A DNA stretch of 64,000 nucleotides, taken from positions 558,001 through 622,000 of the forward strand of contig NZ_FXAT01000003.1 of the NCBI RefSeq assembly GCF_900177725.1, given 5' to 3'. Both the position numbers and the translations under genes were made by a program. Source of the DNA: Paraburkholderia susongensis (GTDB lineage Bacteria > Pseudomonadota > Gammaproteobacteria > Burkholderiales > Burkholderiaceae). Shown one piece after another: positions 48,201 through 58,580 of the stretch; the stretch's first letter is position 1, and each line of letters opens with the position of its first letter. The notes beneath the pieces were generated by a model. The model saw only the letters and a list, made by a program, of their open reading frames with translations, had not been told where the DNA came from and made no database searches.

Positions 48201-51146
48201 TTACTCGTAGTCCGCGATCGGCACGCACGAGCAGAACAGGTTGCGGTCGCCGTACACGTTGTCCGCGCGGCCGACCGGCGGCCAGTACTTCTTCGCGATC
48301 AGCGTCTTCAGCGGATACGCGGCGGTTTCGCGCGCATACGCATGCTTCCAGTCGTCGGCGATCACGACCGCTGCCGTGTGTGGCGCGTGCTTGAGCGGAT
48401 TGTCCTCGCGGTCCGAACGGCCTTCCTCGACCGCGCGGATTTCCTCGCGGATCGCGATCATCGCTTCGATGAAACGATCGAGTTCTTCCTTCGACTCCGA
48501 CTCGGTCGGCTCGACCATCAGCGTGCCCGGTACCGGGAAGCTCATCGTCGGCGCGTGGAAGCCGTAGTCGGCGAGGCGCTTGGCAACGTCGTCGACGGTG
48601 ATGCCGCTCGTGTCCTTGATCGGACGCAGATCGAGAATGCACTCGTGCGCGACGAGGCCGCCGGGGCCCGAGTACAGCACCGGATAGTACGGCGCGAGCT
48701 TGTTGGCGACATAGTTCGCGTTGAGGATCGCGGTTTCGGTTGCGGCGGTGAGGTTCTTCGCGCCCATCATCGCGATGTACATCCACGAGATCGGCAGGAT
48801 CGACGCCGAGCCGTACGGTGCGCCCGACACTGCGCCGATGCCTTGCGGCGCGCGCTCGTAGCCCGACGAGGTCTGGTTCGGCAGGAACTGCGCGAGGTGC
48901 GCGCCGACCGCGACCGGGCCGACGCCCGGTCCGCCGCCGCCGTGCGGAATGCAGAACGTCTTGTGCAGGTTCAGGTGCGAGACGTCGCCGCCGAACTGAC
49001 CCGGCGCGCACAGGCCGACCATCGCGTTCATGTTCGCGCCGTCCACGTAGACCTGGCCGCCGTGCGCATGCACGATCTCGCAGATTTCGCGTACGTTCGC
49101 CTCGAACACGCCGTGCGTCGACGGATACGTAATCATGATCGCCGCGAGTTTGTCGGCGTGCTGCGCGGCCTTCTTCCTGAGGTCCTCGATGTCGACGTTG
49201 CCTTGCGCATCGCACGCGACCACGACGACCTGCATGCCGGCCATCTGCGCCGACGCCGGGTTCGTGCCGTGCGCCGAAGCGGGAATCAGGCAGACGTTGC
49301 GATGCGCTTCGCCGCGCGAAGCGTGATACGCATGGATGATCAACAGACCCGCGTACTCGCCCTGCGAGCCCGCGTTCGGTTGCAGCGACACCGCTGCATA
49401 GCCGGTGGCCGCGACCAGCATCTGTTCGAGCTGATCGATCATTTCGCGGTAGCCGACGGTTTGCCCGGCCGGTGCGAACGGATGGATCTGGCCGAACTCG
49501 GGCCACGTGACCGGCAGCATTTCCGAGGTCGCGTTCAGCTTCATCGTGCAGGAGCCGAGCGGGATCATCGAGCGGTCGAGCGCGAGGTCTTTGTCCGCGA
49601 GGCTGCGCAGATAGCGCAGCATTTCCGTTTCCGAATGATGACGGTTGAACACGTGGTGCGTGAGGTACGCGCTCGTGCGTTCGAGCGCGGCCGGCACCGA
49701 GGCGGCCTTCGATGCGCTCAGCGCGGCGTCGAGCGCATCGACTTGCGGCACGTCCTTCGCGTCTGCTACGCCCGCTGCCTGCGCGAACACGGCGAGCAGA
49801 TCGGCGAGGTCGCCGCGCGTGGTGGTTTCGTCGACCGACACGCCGACTTGCGTGTCGCTCACGCGGCGCAAGTTGATGCGCTTCGCTTGTGCGGCATCGT
49901 GCAGCGCTTGCGTGCGTACGCCGCTGTTGAAGGTGAGCGTGTCGAAGAAGGTGTCGTTCGCGAGCGTGTAGCCGAGTTGCTTCGCGCCTTCAGCGAGCAG
50001 CGCGGCGACGCGGTTCACGCGCAGCGCGATCGTCTTCAGGCCGCGCGGGCCGTGATACACCGCGTACATGCTCGCCATGATCGCGAGCAGCGCCTGCGCG
50101 GTGCACACGTTCGAGGTCGCCTTCTCGCGGCGGATGTGCTGTTCGCGCGTTTGCAGCGCGAGACGCAGCGCGGGGTTGCCTTGCGCGTCGACGGTCACGC
50201 CGACGAGACGTCCCGGCATCTGCCGCTTGAATTCGTCGCGCACCGCGAGGTACGCGGCATGCGGGCCGCCGAAGCCGACCGGCACGCCGAAACGCTGCGT
50301 GTTGCCGACGGCCACGTCCGCGCCCCATTCGCCCGGCGGCGTGAGCAGCGTGAGCGCAAGCAGATCGGCGGCGGCGACCACATGGCCGCCCGCCGCGTGG
50401 ATCGCTTCGGTGAGCGCGCGGTAGTCGCGCACGTCGCCGTTCACCCCCGGATATTGCAGCAGTACGCCGAACGCATTCGCGTTCGCTGCTTCAGCGGCCG
50501 GACCGACCTTCACTTCGATGCCGACCGGTGTCGCGCGCGTCTTCACGACTTCGATGGTTTGCGGCAGCACGTCGTCGGCGACGAAGAACACGTTCGACTT
50601 CGGCTTGCCGACGCGTTGCAGCAGCGTCATCGCTTCGGCGGCGGCGGTTGCTTCGTCGAGCAGCGATGCATTCGAAATCGCGAGGCCGGTCAGGTCGGTG
50701 ACCATCTGCTGGAAGTTCAGCAGCGCTTCGAGACGGCCTTGCGAAATTTCCGGCTGATACGGCGTGTACGCCGTGTACCACGCCGGATTTTCCAGCACGT
50801 TGCGCAGGATTACTGTCGGCGTATGTGCGTTGTAATAGCCCTGCCCGATGTACGAGCGGAACACCTGGTTCTTGTCCGCGAGCTCGCGCAGTGCGGCGAG
50901 CGCTTCAGCCTCGCTCTTCGGTTGCGCGAAGGGGCCGAGCGGCAGCGATTCGGTGCGGCGGATCGTCTGCGGGATGACGGCGTCGATCAGCGCGGCGCGC
51001 GACGCGAAGCCGAGTGCTTCGAGCATCGCTTGCTGGTCGGCCGCATCCGGGCCGATATGCCGTTCGGCGAAGGCGTCGTGCACTTCGAGCGCGGCGAGCG
51101 AGAGAGGAGTGCGATTCATCAGACGATCCGGGTGTTCGAGCTTCAT
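48201..51146 (-). CDS. gcvP: glycine dehydrogenase (decarboxylating), P protein
   Basis: The 981-residue homodimeric-type P protein of the glycine cleavage system decarboxylates glycine with PLP and passes the aminomethyl group to GcvH lipoamide. It has an N-terminal [14 protein letters not shown] block, a central [11 protein letters not shown] motif, and the PLP Lys in [18 protein letters not shown]. Length is normal for single-chain GcvP. Start taken at 51146; a Met ten codons later is possible. Lies 82 bases after gcvH. Confidence 0.97.
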   Translation of the reverse strand: MKLEHPDRLMNRTPLSLAALEVHDAFAERHIGPDAADQQAMLEALGFASRAALIDAVIPQTIRRTESLPLGPFAQPKSEAEALAALRELADKNQVFRSYIGQGYYNAHTPTVILRNVLENPAWYTAYTPYQPEISQGRLEALLNFQQMVTDLTGLAISNASLLDEATAAAEAMTLLQRVGKPKSNVFFVADDVLPQTIEVVKTRATPVGIEVKVGPAAEAANANAFGVLLQYPGVNGDVRDYRALTEAIHAAGGHVVAAADLLALTLLTPPGEWGADVAVGNTQRFGVPVGFGGPHAAYLAVRDEFKRQMPGRLVGVTVDAQGNPALRLALQTREQHIRREKATSNVCTAQALLAIMASMYAVYHGPRGLKTIALRVNRVAALLAEGAKQLGYTLANDTFFDTLTFNSGVRTQALHDAAQAKRINLRRVSDTQVGVSVDETTTRGDLADLLAVFAQAAGVADAKDVPQVDALDAALSASKAASVPAALERTSAYLTHHVFNRHHSETEMLRYLRSLADKDLALDRSMIPLGSCTMKLNATSEMLPVTWPEFGQIHPFAPAGQTVGYREMIDQLEQMLVAATGYAAVSLQPNAGSQGEYAGLLIIHAYHASRGEAHRNVCLIPASAHGTNPASAQMAGMQVVVVACDAQGNVDIEDLRKKAAQHADKLAAIMITYPSTHGVFEANVREICEIVHAHGGQVYVDGANMNAMVGLCAPGQFGGDVSHLNLHKTFCIPHGGGGPGVGPVAVGAHLAQFLPNQTSSGYERAPQGIGAVSGAPYGSASILPISWMYIAMMGAKNLTAATETAILNANYVANKLAPYYPVLYSGPGGLVAHECILDLRPIKDTSGITVDDVAKRLADYGFHAPTMSFPVPGTLMVEPTESESKEELDRFIEAMIAIREEIRAVEEGRSDREDNPLKHAPHTAAVVIADDWKHAYARETAAYPLKTLIAKKYWPPVGRADNVYGDRNLFCSCVPIADYE

Positions 51147-51228
51147 GGGTGTTCCTGGTGGTGCGGCGCGCGTTGTTCGCCACGCGCCGCGCCTGACGGT
51201 TAAAACGGAAGGTGAATCAGGCTATGAC

Positions 51229-51609
51229 TCAGGCGCCGATCGACTTCGTGTATGCGTCGGCGTCGATCAGGCGGTCGAGCGCCGCGCCGGCGGCCGGCTT
51301 GATCTTGAAGAGCCAGCTGTCGTACGGCGTGCTGTTGACCGAATCGGGCGAGTCGGTGACCGCCGTGTTCGCTTCGATGATCTCGCCCGAGACCGGCGCG
51401 TAGATGTCGGAGGCGGCCTTCACCGATTCGATCACAGCGACGGTGTCGCCAGCGTTCACGCTCTTGCCCAGTTCCTGGACTTCGAAGAAGACGATGTCGC
51501 CGAGCGCTTCCTGCGCGTGGTCGGTGATGCCGACCGTCAGCGTGCCGTCCGCTTCGGTGCGGACCCATTCGTGCGATTCGGTGTATTTCAGATCGGCCGG
51601 GATGCTCAT
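51229..51609 (-). CDS. gcvH: glycine cleavage system H protein
   Basis: The 126-residue lipoyl carrier shuttles the aminomethyl group between GcvP and GcvT. Lipoylated Lys64 is in the conserved [17 protein letters not shown]. It lies 61 bases after gcvT. Confidence 0.97.
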   Translation of the reverse strand: MSIPADLKYTESHEWVRTEADGTLTVGITDHAQEALGDIVFFEVQELGKSVNAGDTVAVIESVKAASDIYAPVSGEIIEANTAVTDSPDSVNSTPYDSWLFKIKPAAGAALDRLIDADAYTKSIGA

Positions 51610-51670
51610 CGGATGCTCCTATGCGGTGTGTTCGGGAATGACTTGGATGTGAGGTGCGTGCGCTGGCTGC

Positions 51671-52789
51671 CTAAACCGCCAGCACCTTGCCGTTGCGCAC
51701 GAATGGCAGTTTTACCACGCTTGCGGGGCAGGCTTTGTCGCGAATCTGGACGTGCACGGTGTCGCCCGGCTGCACGCCTTTGGGCACGCGCGCGAAGGCG
51801 ATCGATTCCTGCATCGTCGGGGAAAAAGTACCGCTGGTGATTTCGCCTTCGCCGTGCGGCGTGACGACTTTCTGATGCGCGCGCAGCACGCCCGCGGCCT
51901 TGCCGTTTTCCTTCAGCAGGATCAGGCCGACGAAGGCGGAGCGCGAGCCGTCGGCTTCGAGCTTGCTCTTGCCGACGAAGTCGCGCGGTGCGGCGAGGTC
52001 GACCGTCCACGCGAGGCCGGCGTCGAGCGGCGAGACGTTGTCGTCCATATCCTGGCCGTACAGGTTCATGCCGGCTTCGAGGCGCAGCGTGTCGCGCGCG
52101 CCGAGACCGGCGGGGCGCACGCCTTGCGCCTGCAGCGCGTTCCACAGGGCTTCGACCTGCGCGGCCGGCACGATGATCTCGAAGCCGTCTTCGCCGGTGT
52201 AGCCGGTGCGCGCGATGGTCAGCTCGCCGAACGGCGTGCCTTCGACGCGCGCGGCGTTGAACGGCTTGAGCGCTTCGGTGGCGGCGCGCGCGGCCGGCAC
52301 GGTCTGCCAGACTTTTTCGCGCGCGTTCGGGCCTTGCACGGCGACGATCGCGCAATCGCGGCGCGGCGTGATGTTGAGGCCGAAGCCGCCTTCGGCGTTG
52401 AGTTGGCCGAACCAGGCGACGTCTTTCTCGGCGGTGCTGGCGTTGACGACCACGCGGAAGTGATCCTCGCTGAAGTAATAGACGATCAGGTCGTCGATCA
52501 CGCCGCCTTGCGGGTTCAGCAGACAGGAATAGAGCGCGCGGCCCGGCGTTTGCAGCTTCGCGACGTTGTTCGCGAGCGCGTATTCGAAGAATGCGCGGAC
52601 GCGCTCGCCGGTGAAGTCGACCACGCACATGTGCGAGACGTCGAACATGCCGGCGTCGGTGCGCACAGCGCGATGCTCTTCGATCTGCGAGCCGTAGTTG
52701 ACGGGCATGTCCCAGCCGCCGAAATCGACCATGCGGGCGTTGAGCGCACGGTGAGCGGCGTTGAGCGGGGTGTGTTTGAGTTCGGTCAT
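51671..52789 (-). CDS. gcvT: aminomethyltransferase, T protein of glycine cleavage
   Basis: The 372-residue protein transfers the methylene to tetrahydrofolate, releasing ammonia. [35 protein letters not shown] is the conserved folate-site start, and [22 protein letters not shown] is the second family block. The start at 52789 (MTELKHTPL) follows GAGG; the frame extends twelve codons upstream without similarity. First gene of the operon, about 85 bases downstream of the second glycine aptamer. Confidence 0.97.
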   Translation of the reverse strand: MTELKHTPLNAAHRALNARMVDFGGWDMPVNYGSQIEEHRAVRTDAGMFDVSHMCVVDFTGERVRAFFEYALANNVAKLQTPGRALYSCLLNPQGGVIDDLIVYYFSEDHFRVVVNASTAEKDVAWFGQLNAEGGFGLNITPRRDCAIVAVQGPNAREKVWQTVPAARAATEALKPFNAARVEGTPFGELTIARTGYTGEDGFEIIVPAAQVEALWNALQAQGVRPAGLGARDTLRLEAGMNLYGQDMDDNVSPLDAGLAWTVDLAAPRDFVGKSKLEADGSRSAFVGLILLKENGKAAGVLRAHQKVVTPHGEGEITSGTFSPTMQESIAFARVPKGVQPGDTVHVQIRDKACPASVVKLPFVRNGKVLAV

Positions 52790-52875
52790 GGGGCCTCGGG
52801 CGTCTCGCGAAACAAAAAGGGCCATGCGGCGCTACGCCTCGCGGCGATGTGCCTGCGAGCGTGGTCCTGCATGCC

Positions 52876-53153
52876 CCCTCTGTCCTCGATACCTGAGAGA
52901 TTGCGCGTGTGCGACGTGTTCGATGCTCGCTCGAGCCTGATCCGTCACAGTGAAACGCGCGCCCCTTCGGTGGGCAGCCTGCCTGCTTTGCACGATGCGT
53001 GCGATGCGGATGGCTACTGCCGCTCTCCAGAGTGCGAAAAAGCCGCCGGAAGGCGGGTTTTTTCGACGCGGCCGGTCCTTTTGCCTGAGAGTTTGCGGGT
53101 GTGCCCCTTCGGCGGCGCGGCCTGCGTTTTTCCGTGGCCAGCGCGCTCTCCCG
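52876..53153 (-). ncRNA. tandem glycine riboswitch (gcvT type)
   Basis: Two glycine aptamers read on the minus strand. Aptamer I spans about 53152-53073: GGGAGAGCGC start, GCCGAAGGGGCA, CUCUCAGGCAAAAGGACCG end. Aptamer II spans about 53034-52878: CUGGAGAGCGG start, CACCGAAGGGGC, UCUCUCAGGUAUCGAGGACAGAG end. These are the conserved glycine-aptamer blocks. It lies directly upstream of gcvT and should switch the operon on at high glycine. Unusually, the two aptamers are separated by about 40 bases containing a terminator-like hairpin. Confidence 0.95.
53037..53062 (-). terminator. terminator-like hairpin between the two glycine aptamers
   Basis: On the minus strand CCGCC-TTCC-GGCGG is followed, after one C, by TTTTT, and preceded by an A-run that can extend the stem around one mismatch. 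It sits in the aptamer I to aptamer II linker, which in most tandem glycine riboswitches is much shorter. Confidence 0.6.
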
Positions 53154-53165
53154 ACGCGTGCGGCG

Positions 53166-53194
53166 AATTTACGCGACGGGCCGGGGCTTGTCAA
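53166..53194 (-). promoter_or_regulatory. sigma-70 promoter of the gcv operon
   Basis: On the minus strand TTGACA, a 17-base spacer and TAAATT. The start would be near 53159, only a few bases before the first aptamer, as expected for a riboswitch leader. Confidence 0.85.
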
Positions 53195-53244
53195 ATAAAG
53201 GCCCGCGACAAGCATGGCGGCGGGCGCGGCGTTTTCGCGGCGTC

Positions 53245-53277
53245 AAAAAAAGCGCGGGACGTGACGCCCGCGTTTTT
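53245..53277. terminator. bidirectional intrinsic terminator
   Basis: Stem CGCGGG/CCCGCG with A-run before and T-run after. It lies downstream of the minus-strand lipoprotein gene and just upstream of the gcv promoter. Confidence 0.7.
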
Positions 53278-53289
53278 GATCGCGTCCAC

Positions 53290-53316
53290 CACTACCGGCC
53301 GTGATGGCCGGTAGTG
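53290..53316. repeat. 11-bp perfect inverted repeat
   Basis: CACTACCGGCC-GTGAT-GGCCGGTAGTG without a T-run, between the lipoprotein stop and the neighbouring terminator. It is probably a 3'-UTR hairpin; no other role is evident. Confidence 0.5.
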
Positions 53317-53380
53317 AGCGCTTACTTGACGACTTGCGTGCTGGTCGGCTCGTTGGCTGACTCGCCGCCTATTCGCCGCC

Positions 53381-53731
53381 TTATTCGCCGATCGCGCGAG
53401 CCGCGTTGTCCAGCTCCTGGTTCAGCACGCGCTGCTCGTCGGCGGACAAGCCGCCGCCATGTTGTGCGGCCATATCGTGCGCTTCCTGGCGAACCGTCTC
53501 CAGCCGATGATGCAGCGCCGCACCTTGCGGCGGCGGGTAGTAGCCCTGATTCACTCGATTGTCGATGCGGTGCGCGAGATTATCGATTCGGCCGTCGACC
53601 TGATGCAGGCGCTGGTCCGCGATCTGCTGCGGGTTGGGACCCGGATGCGGCGCGGGCTGGGGCGCCACCACGCAGGCGGCGAGGGAACTAAGCAGAGCGC
53701 ACGCGGCAAGGGCACGGATGATACGAGGCAT
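53381..53731 (-). CDS. small outer-membrane-type lipoprotein
   Basis: The 116-residue protein has a lipoprotein signal peptide with lipobox SLAAC and lipidated Cys20. A Pro-rich segment follows (VVAPQPAPHPGPNPQQ), then a charged helical region with heptad-like spacing (QQIADQRLHQVDGRIDNLAHRIDNRV) that could form a coiled coil. Residue after Cys is Val, so it is expected to be sorted to the outer membrane. Function unknown. Two hairpins follow the stop. Confidence 0.75.
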   Translation of the reverse strand: MPRIIRALAACALLSSLAACVVAPQPAPHPGPNPQQIADQRLHQVDGRIDNLAHRIDNRVNQGYYPPPQGAALHHRLETVRQEAHDMAAQHGGGLSADEQRVLNQELDNAARAIGE

Positions 53732-53936
53732 GGATTCTCCGGAAATCGTTGTCGTGATGGGTGCTACCCCGGTAGCAACGGATGATGGCGAATACCCGCT
53801 GACTAACCCGCGGGCAAATTTGTAACGTTATGTTCCTTTCTGGGCTGTCAGCGAAGCCCCAGATTGACGGGCCGCGCGGTACGTCGGCCCGTGACGTTTT
53901 TGGTACACAGACCGGTGCGCCGCGCGAGCGCGGGCG

Positions 53937-54986
53937 TCAGCGGACGCGCTCGAAAGGCAGGCGGACACCCTGTTCGGAACTGCGCTCGGCGAGATCGATG
54001 ATCGTCATCACGTCGACCGCATCCCGGGCGCGAACCGGGAACGCCACGCCGTCCTGGATCGCGTCGGCGAGCGCGATATAGAAGCCCGTGTACTCGCCGT
54101 TGCGAGTCGGCAATTCTCGCTCGACTTCCTGATCGCCTTCCAGCACGCGCAGCACGCCGGCGGTGTTGCCGCCGCCGAAGCCTTCGTCGCCGGGGCGCAG
54201 ACCGGCCTTCAACTGATCTTCCTGGGTATCGAGGCCGTATTTCACATAGCTGCCGCGCGTACCGTGAATCGCGAAGCGCGGCCCGGGCGTGGCCGTCAAC
54301 GCGCTCGCGTGCAACACGACTTCGAACTCGCCGTAGCCGAGCTGGATATGCACGTAGTCCGGTGCGCTCGCGTCGTCGCGATGCGTGCGCACGGTCGCCG
54401 AAACGGTTTGCGGCGCGCCGAACAGGGCGAGCGCCTGGTCGACCAGATGCGGGCCGAGGTCCAGCAGCAGGCCGCCGCCGCGCGTCACGTCTTCACGCCA
54501 GCGCTGGCGCACGCCCGGCCGGAAGCGGTCGAAGTGCGATTCGTATTGCGTGATGCGCCCCAGCTCCACGCGCGCGAGCAGGTCGCGCACGGTCAGAAAA
54601 TCGCCGTCCCAGCGGCGGTTATGGAAGGGCGCGAACAGCTTGCCGCGCGCGAGCGCGATGTTGGCGAGCGTGTGGGCGTCGGCGGCGTTCAGCGTGACCG
54701 GCTTGTCGACGACCACATGCTTGCCCGCTTCGAGCGTGCGGCGCGCGAGGTCGAAGTGCGTGTCGTTGGGCGTGGCGATCACGACGCAGTCGATGTCGTC
54801 GAGCGCAAGCAGCGCGTCGAGATCGGCGACGATCTTCGCGTGCGGATAGTCGGCCCGGGCGCGTTCGGGATGTCCCGTCGCGATCGCGGCGACGCTGGCG
54901 CGCCCGCAATGTTCGATCACCGGCGCGTGAAACGTCGCGCCGGCAAAGCCGTAGCCCATCAATCCAATCTTCAGCGGGGTGGACAT
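53937..54986 (-). CDS. Gfo/Idh/MocA-family oxidoreductase
   Basis: The 349-residue NAD(P)-dependent dehydrogenase has an N-terminal Rossmann fold (KIGLMGYGFAGATFHAPVI), the DKP variant of the EKP catalytic motif (HVVVDKPVTL) and a C-terminal alpha/beta domain with GGGLLLDLGPHLVDQALALFG. Family members act on sugars, inositols or related polyols. The sequence resembles the YdgJ-type subgroup; the substrate is unknown. ATG at 54986 is chosen because the preceding frame has no family sequence. Confidence 0.87.
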   Translation of the reverse strand: MSTPLKIGLMGYGFAGATFHAPVIEHCGRASVAAIATGHPERARADYPHAKIVADLDALLALDDIDCVVIATPNDTHFDLARRTLEAGKHVVVDKPVTLNAADAHTLANIALARGKLFAPFHNRRWDGDFLTVRDLLARVELGRITQYESHFDRFRPGVRQRWREDVTRGGGLLLDLGPHLVDQALALFGAPQTVSATVRTHRDDASAPDYVHIQLGYGEFEVVLHASALTATPGPRFAIHGTRGSYVKYGLDTQEDQLKAGLRPGDEGFGGGNTAGVLRVLEGDQEVERELPTRNGEYTGFYIALADAIQDGVAFPVRARDAVDVMTIIDLAERSSEQGVRLPFERVR

Positions 54987-55335
54987 GCGTGTCTTCCTGC
55001 AAAAACGGCGCGCCGCTTTGCCACCGCGGCGACGGCGCGCACCGTCGTTATTGTGGCATTTGTGGAATGCGCCCAGGGGCGGAGCGGCGGCATGGCCGCG
55101 GCGGCTGGTTCGCGGACAGTTCGCCAGGTATTCAACGAGGCAACGAGGGCCGCCATCGGGAGCATCCGGCGAGTGCAACCATGTTAACATCGCTCCTCTC
55201 GCGCGAATCGCGCCGCACAGGGCGCCGGTTCCAGGCGCCGGCGCGGCGCCATGCAGCATGCCCCCGGGCCTTCGGCCGGCGTCTCGCGCCGGTGCGATTC
55301 CAACCGCCCTCAACCGTATTACCCATCCACAAACG
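54987..55335. other. divergent intergenic region between the oxidoreductase and rep
   Basis: Contains a 10-bp perfect palindrome ATGTTAACAT at 55181-55190, about 150 bases before rep. No near-consensus promoter was identified for either gene, and no other gene is seen. Confidence 0.35.
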
Positions 55336-57429
55336 ATGTCCGCAGGCCTGAACCCCGCCCAAAGTGAAGCGGTCCGTTATCTCGACGGTCCCTGTCTCGT
55401 GCTCGCCGGCGCGGGCAGCGGCAAGACGCGTGTGATTACGCAGAAAATCGCGCACCTGATCGAGGTGAAGGGCTTCGAGCCGCGCCACATCGCCGCCGTC
55501 ACGTTCACGAACAAGGCCGCGGCGGAAATGCGCGAGCGCGTCGGCAAGCTGCTCGAAGGCAAGACGCTCACCGCGCCAGGCAAGGAAGGCCGCAAGGTGC
55601 CCGTCAATCAGTTGACGGTGTGCACTTTCCACTCGCTCGGCGTGCAGATTTTGCGGCAGGAGGCGGAGCACGTCGGCCTCAAGCCGCAGTTCTCGATCAT
55701 GGATTCCGACGACTGTTTCGGCATGATCCAGGAGCAGGTCGGCTCGACGGACAAGGGCTTCATCCGCAAGATCCAGTCGATCATCTCGCTGTGGAAAAAC
55801 GGTCTCATCATGCCCGAGCAGGCAATCGCGACCGCCTCGACCGAGGACGAGCAGCAGGCCGCGATCGTCTATCGCAACTACGTGGCGACGCTGCACGCGT
55901 ACCAGGCGGTCGACTTCGACGATCTGATCCGACTGCCCGCCGAACTCTTCGCGAGCAACGAGCAGGTGCGCGACCGCTGGCAGAACAAGCTGCGCTATCT
56001 GCTGATCGACGAGTACCAGGACACCAACGCGTGCCAGTACGAACTGGTCAAACTGTTGGCCGGCAAGCGCGCGGCATTCACGGCGGTCGGCGACGACGAC
56101 CAGGCGATCTACGGCTGGCGCGGCGCGACGCTCGAAAATCTCGGCCAGCTCGGCAAGGATTTCCCGAACCTGCATCTCATCAAGCTCGAGCAGAATTACC
56201 GCTCGACGGTGCGCATCCTGACCGCCGCGAACAACGTGATCGCGAACAACCCGAAGCTGTTCGAGAAAAAGCTGTGGTCGGAGCACGGCATGGGCGACAC
56301 GATCAGCGTCACGGGGTGCAACGACGAGGAGCACGAGGCCGAGTCGGTGGTGTTTCGCCTCTCCGCGCACAAGTTCGAGCGGCGCACGAATTTCCGCGAC
56401 TACGCGATCCTCTATCGCGGCAACTTCCAGGCGCGCATCTTCGAGCAGGTGCTGCGCCGCGAACGGATTCCGTACGTGCTCTCGGGCGGCCAGTCGTTTT
56501 TCGACAAGGCCGAGATCAAGGACATCTGCGCATACCTGCGCCTGATCGCCAACGCGAACGACGACCCTGCGTTCATCCGCGCGATCACGACGCCGCGCCG
56601 CGGCGTCGGCAATACGACTTTGGAGGCGCTCGGCGCGTTCGCGGGCCAGGCGAAGGTCTCGCTGTTCGAGGCGGTCTACATGGGCGGCATCGAGGCGCGC
56701 CTGTCACCGCGCCAGATCGAGCCGATGCGCGCGTTCTGCGACTTCATGCAGCGCCTCACCGACCGCGCGGAAAAGGATGCGGCGGGCACGCTGCTCGACG
56801 AACTGATGGACGCGATCCACTACGAAGCGTATCTGTACGACGCATTCGACGAACGCCAGGCGCAAGCCAGGTGGCAGAACGTGCTCGAGTTCATGGAATG
56901 GCTCAAGCGCAAGGGGACGAAGGCGGAGCCCGAGCACGGCGGCGGCGCAAGCGAAGCGACCGGCTACGACACCGCCGACGGCTTCGGCGACACCGGCAAG
57001 AACCTGCTCGGCCTGATCCAGACCGTGGCGCTGATGTCGATGCTCGAAGGCCGCGAGGAAGACCCCGACGCGGTGCGGCTGTCTACCGTGCACGCGTCGA
57101 AGGGGCTCGAATATCCGCACGTATTTCTCGTGGGCGTCGAGGAAGGCATCATGCCGCATCGCGGCGGCCCCGACGACGAACCGATCGACGACGCGCGCAT
57201 CGAGGAAGAACGCCGCCTGATGTACGTCGCCATCACGCGTGCGCAGCGCAGCCTGCATCTGAACTGGTGCAAGAAGCGCAAGCGCGCGCGGGAGACGATT
57301 GTCTGCGAGCCGTCGCGCTTCATCGCCGAAATGCTGCTCGACGATGCGCCGCCGCCGACGCCCGAAGAAGCGCCGATGTCGCCGAAGGACCGGCTCGCGA
57401 GTCTGAAGGCGTTGTTGCAGAAGGCTTGA
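55336..57429 (+). CDS. rep: ATP-dependent DNA helicase Rep
   Basis: The 697-residue superfamily-1A 3'-5' helicase helps replication forks pass bound proteins. LNPAQSEAVRYLDGPCLVLAGAGSGKTRVITQKIAHLI (Walker A Lys30), AAVTFTNKAAAEMRERV, LLIDEYQDTNACQYELV (DExx box), GDDDQAIYGWRGA and VRLSTVHASKGLEYPHVFLVGVEEGIMPH are the UvrD/Rep motifs. The N-terminus matches Rep better than UvrD. ATG at 55336 is preferred; a long upstream frame extension has no similarity. Confidence 0.93.
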   Translation: MSAGLNPAQSEAVRYLDGPCLVLAGAGSGKTRVITQKIAHLIEVKGFEPRHIAAVTFTNKAAAEMRERVGKLLEGKTLTAPGKEGRKVPVNQLTVCTFHSLGVQILRQEAEHVGLKPQFSIMDSDDCFGMIQEQVGSTDKGFIRKIQSIISLWKNGLIMPEQAIATASTEDEQQAAIVYRNYVATLHAYQAVDFDDLIRLPAELFASNEQVRDRWQNKLRYLLIDEYQDTNACQYELVKLLAGKRAAFTAVGDDDQAIYGWRGATLENLGQLGKDFPNLHLIKLEQNYRSTVRILTAANNVIANNPKLFEKKLWSEHGMGDTISVTGCNDEEHEAESVVFRLSAHKFERRTNFRDYAILYRGNFQARIFEQVLRRERIPYVLSGGQSFFDKAEIKDICAYLRLIANANDDPAFIRAITTPRRGVGNTTLEALGAFAGQAKVSLFEAVYMGGIEARLSPRQIEPMRAFCDFMQRLTDRAEKDAAGTLLDELMDAIHYEAYLYDAFDERQAQARWQNVLEFMEWLKRKGTKAEPEHGGGASEATGYDTADGFGDTGKNLLGLIQTVALMSMLEGREEDPDAVRLSTVHASKGLEYPHVFLVGVEEGIMPHRGGPDDEPIDDARIEEERRLMYVAITRAQRSLHLNWCKKRKRARETIVCEPSRFIAEMLLDDAPPPTPEEAPMSPKDRLASLKALLQKA

Positions 57430-57586
57430 GGGACGCTCGCAAAGCTGAGCTGCGCGTCGGCACGCAGCCTCGGCGATTGGACGGTACTTCCGGCGATTGC
57501 GCCGGATGCGTGTGAAGCGCCGCGTGTGCGTGTGCCCCTGCCGTTGGCGGCTTTTCCGGGCGGCTCGTGCCGGAACACGTCGCACA

Positions 57587-57626
57587 AAAAATCCCTGCAT
57601 CGCGTCGCCGCAGTGCAGGGATTTTT
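57587..57626. terminator. bidirectional terminator between rep and the cytochrome gene
   Basis: Arms AAAAATCCCTGCA (57587-57599) and TGCAGGGATTTTT (57614-57626) pair perfectly around a 14-base loop. It serves the converging rep and cytochrome c genes. Confidence 0.8.
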
Positions 57627-57674
57627 CGTTTCGCCGCCTATGCCGCCGGCGGTTCGTTCGCTTTGCCCGGCGTC

Positions 57675-58580
57675 TTACTTCACCGCGCTGACCATGTAGT
57701 CGACGGCGGCCTTCACGTCCGCATCCGAGGCATTCGAGCCACCCTTCGGCGGCATCGCGCCCTTGCCGTGCAGAGCGTAGTTGTAGACCGTGTCCATCGA
57801 ATCCTTCAGGCGCGGAGCCCACGCTTCCTTGTCGCCGAATTTCGGTGCATTCAGCACGCCGGCTGCGTGGCAGGCCTGACAAACCGACTGATACAGCGCC
57901 TTGCCGGCCTGCGAGGCGTCCGCGCTTTGCGCGCCGCCCGCGGCCGGGGTGGGCGTTTGCGGCACGTTCGCCATTGCCGCCATGGCGGCTGCGGCCTGGG
58001 CCGCTCCCGCGTCGGAAGCGCCTGCGGCCGCTGCGCCCGATGCTGCGGCCGCACCGGAAGCCGCTGCCGCACCCGCCGCCGGTTGCGCCGGTTCGGGGAA
58101 GCTCGCGCCCGAGTTGTTCGCCATATAGACCACTGCGCGGGCGATTTCGAAGTCGCTGTAATCGTCGGGACTGGTGCCGCCGCGCGGCGGCATCGCGCCT
58201 TTGCCGCTCAAGGCGGTGTGCCACAGCGTGTCGAAACCTTGGGCGATGCGCGGTGCCCAGTCGGCGGTATTGGTGAATTTCGGCGCACCTGCCGCACCCG
58301 ACGCGTGACACGCGGAGCAGACGGCCTTATAGACTTCCTCGCCGGTCTTGTAGACGCGCGGCGCATTGGCGTCGCGGATTTCGACCTGGGCGAGCGGGTG
58401 GATGCGGGCGGCGACTTCGGCCTCGGAAAGAGAATCGGTGCCGGCGCCGGTGCGCGTCGAGTTATCGACGTAAACCGCAAGCAAAACGATGATGACGATC
58501 GGCACAGCAAACCCTGCGATGACCGCGGCGATGAGCTGTCCAGGGGTTTTGATCGGGGCTCCGTGTGGTGCTTCGCTCAT
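57675..58580 (-). CDS. membrane-anchored dihaem cytochrome c (c5 type)
   Basis: The 301-residue protein has one N-terminal membrane helix (residues 15-37, uncleaved anchor likely) and two class I c-type domains. Haem sites are CSACH at 88-92 and CQACH near 234-238. Each is followed by a Met ligand in the conserved GKGAMPPRGG or GKGAMPPKGG. An Ala-rich linker of about 60 residues joins the domains. It would carry electrons in the periplasm, probably between a quinol oxidase complex and a terminal oxidase. ATG at 58580 is chosen over an upstream frame extension. Confidence 0.88.
   Translation of the reverse strand: MSEAPHGAPIKTPGQLIAAVIAGFAVPIVIIVLLAVYVDNSTRTGAGTDSLSEAEVAARIHPLAQVEIRDANAPRVYKTGEEVYKAVCSACHASGAAGAPKFTNTADWAPRIAQGFDTLWHTALSGKGAMPPRGGTSPDDYSDFEIARAVVYMANNSGASFPEPAQPAAGAAAASGAAAASGAAAAGASDAGAAQAAAAMAAMANVPQTPTPAAGGAQSADASQAGKALYQSVCQACHAAGVLNAPKFGDKEAWAPRLKDSMDTVYNYALHGKGAMPPKGGSNASDADVKAAVDYMVSAVK

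Noticed and set aside
48174-51203. A 1000-codon plus-strand open frame opposite gcvP.
   Set aside because: It is antisense to an intact gcvP with all catalytic motifs; the translation is low-complexity Arg/Val/His.
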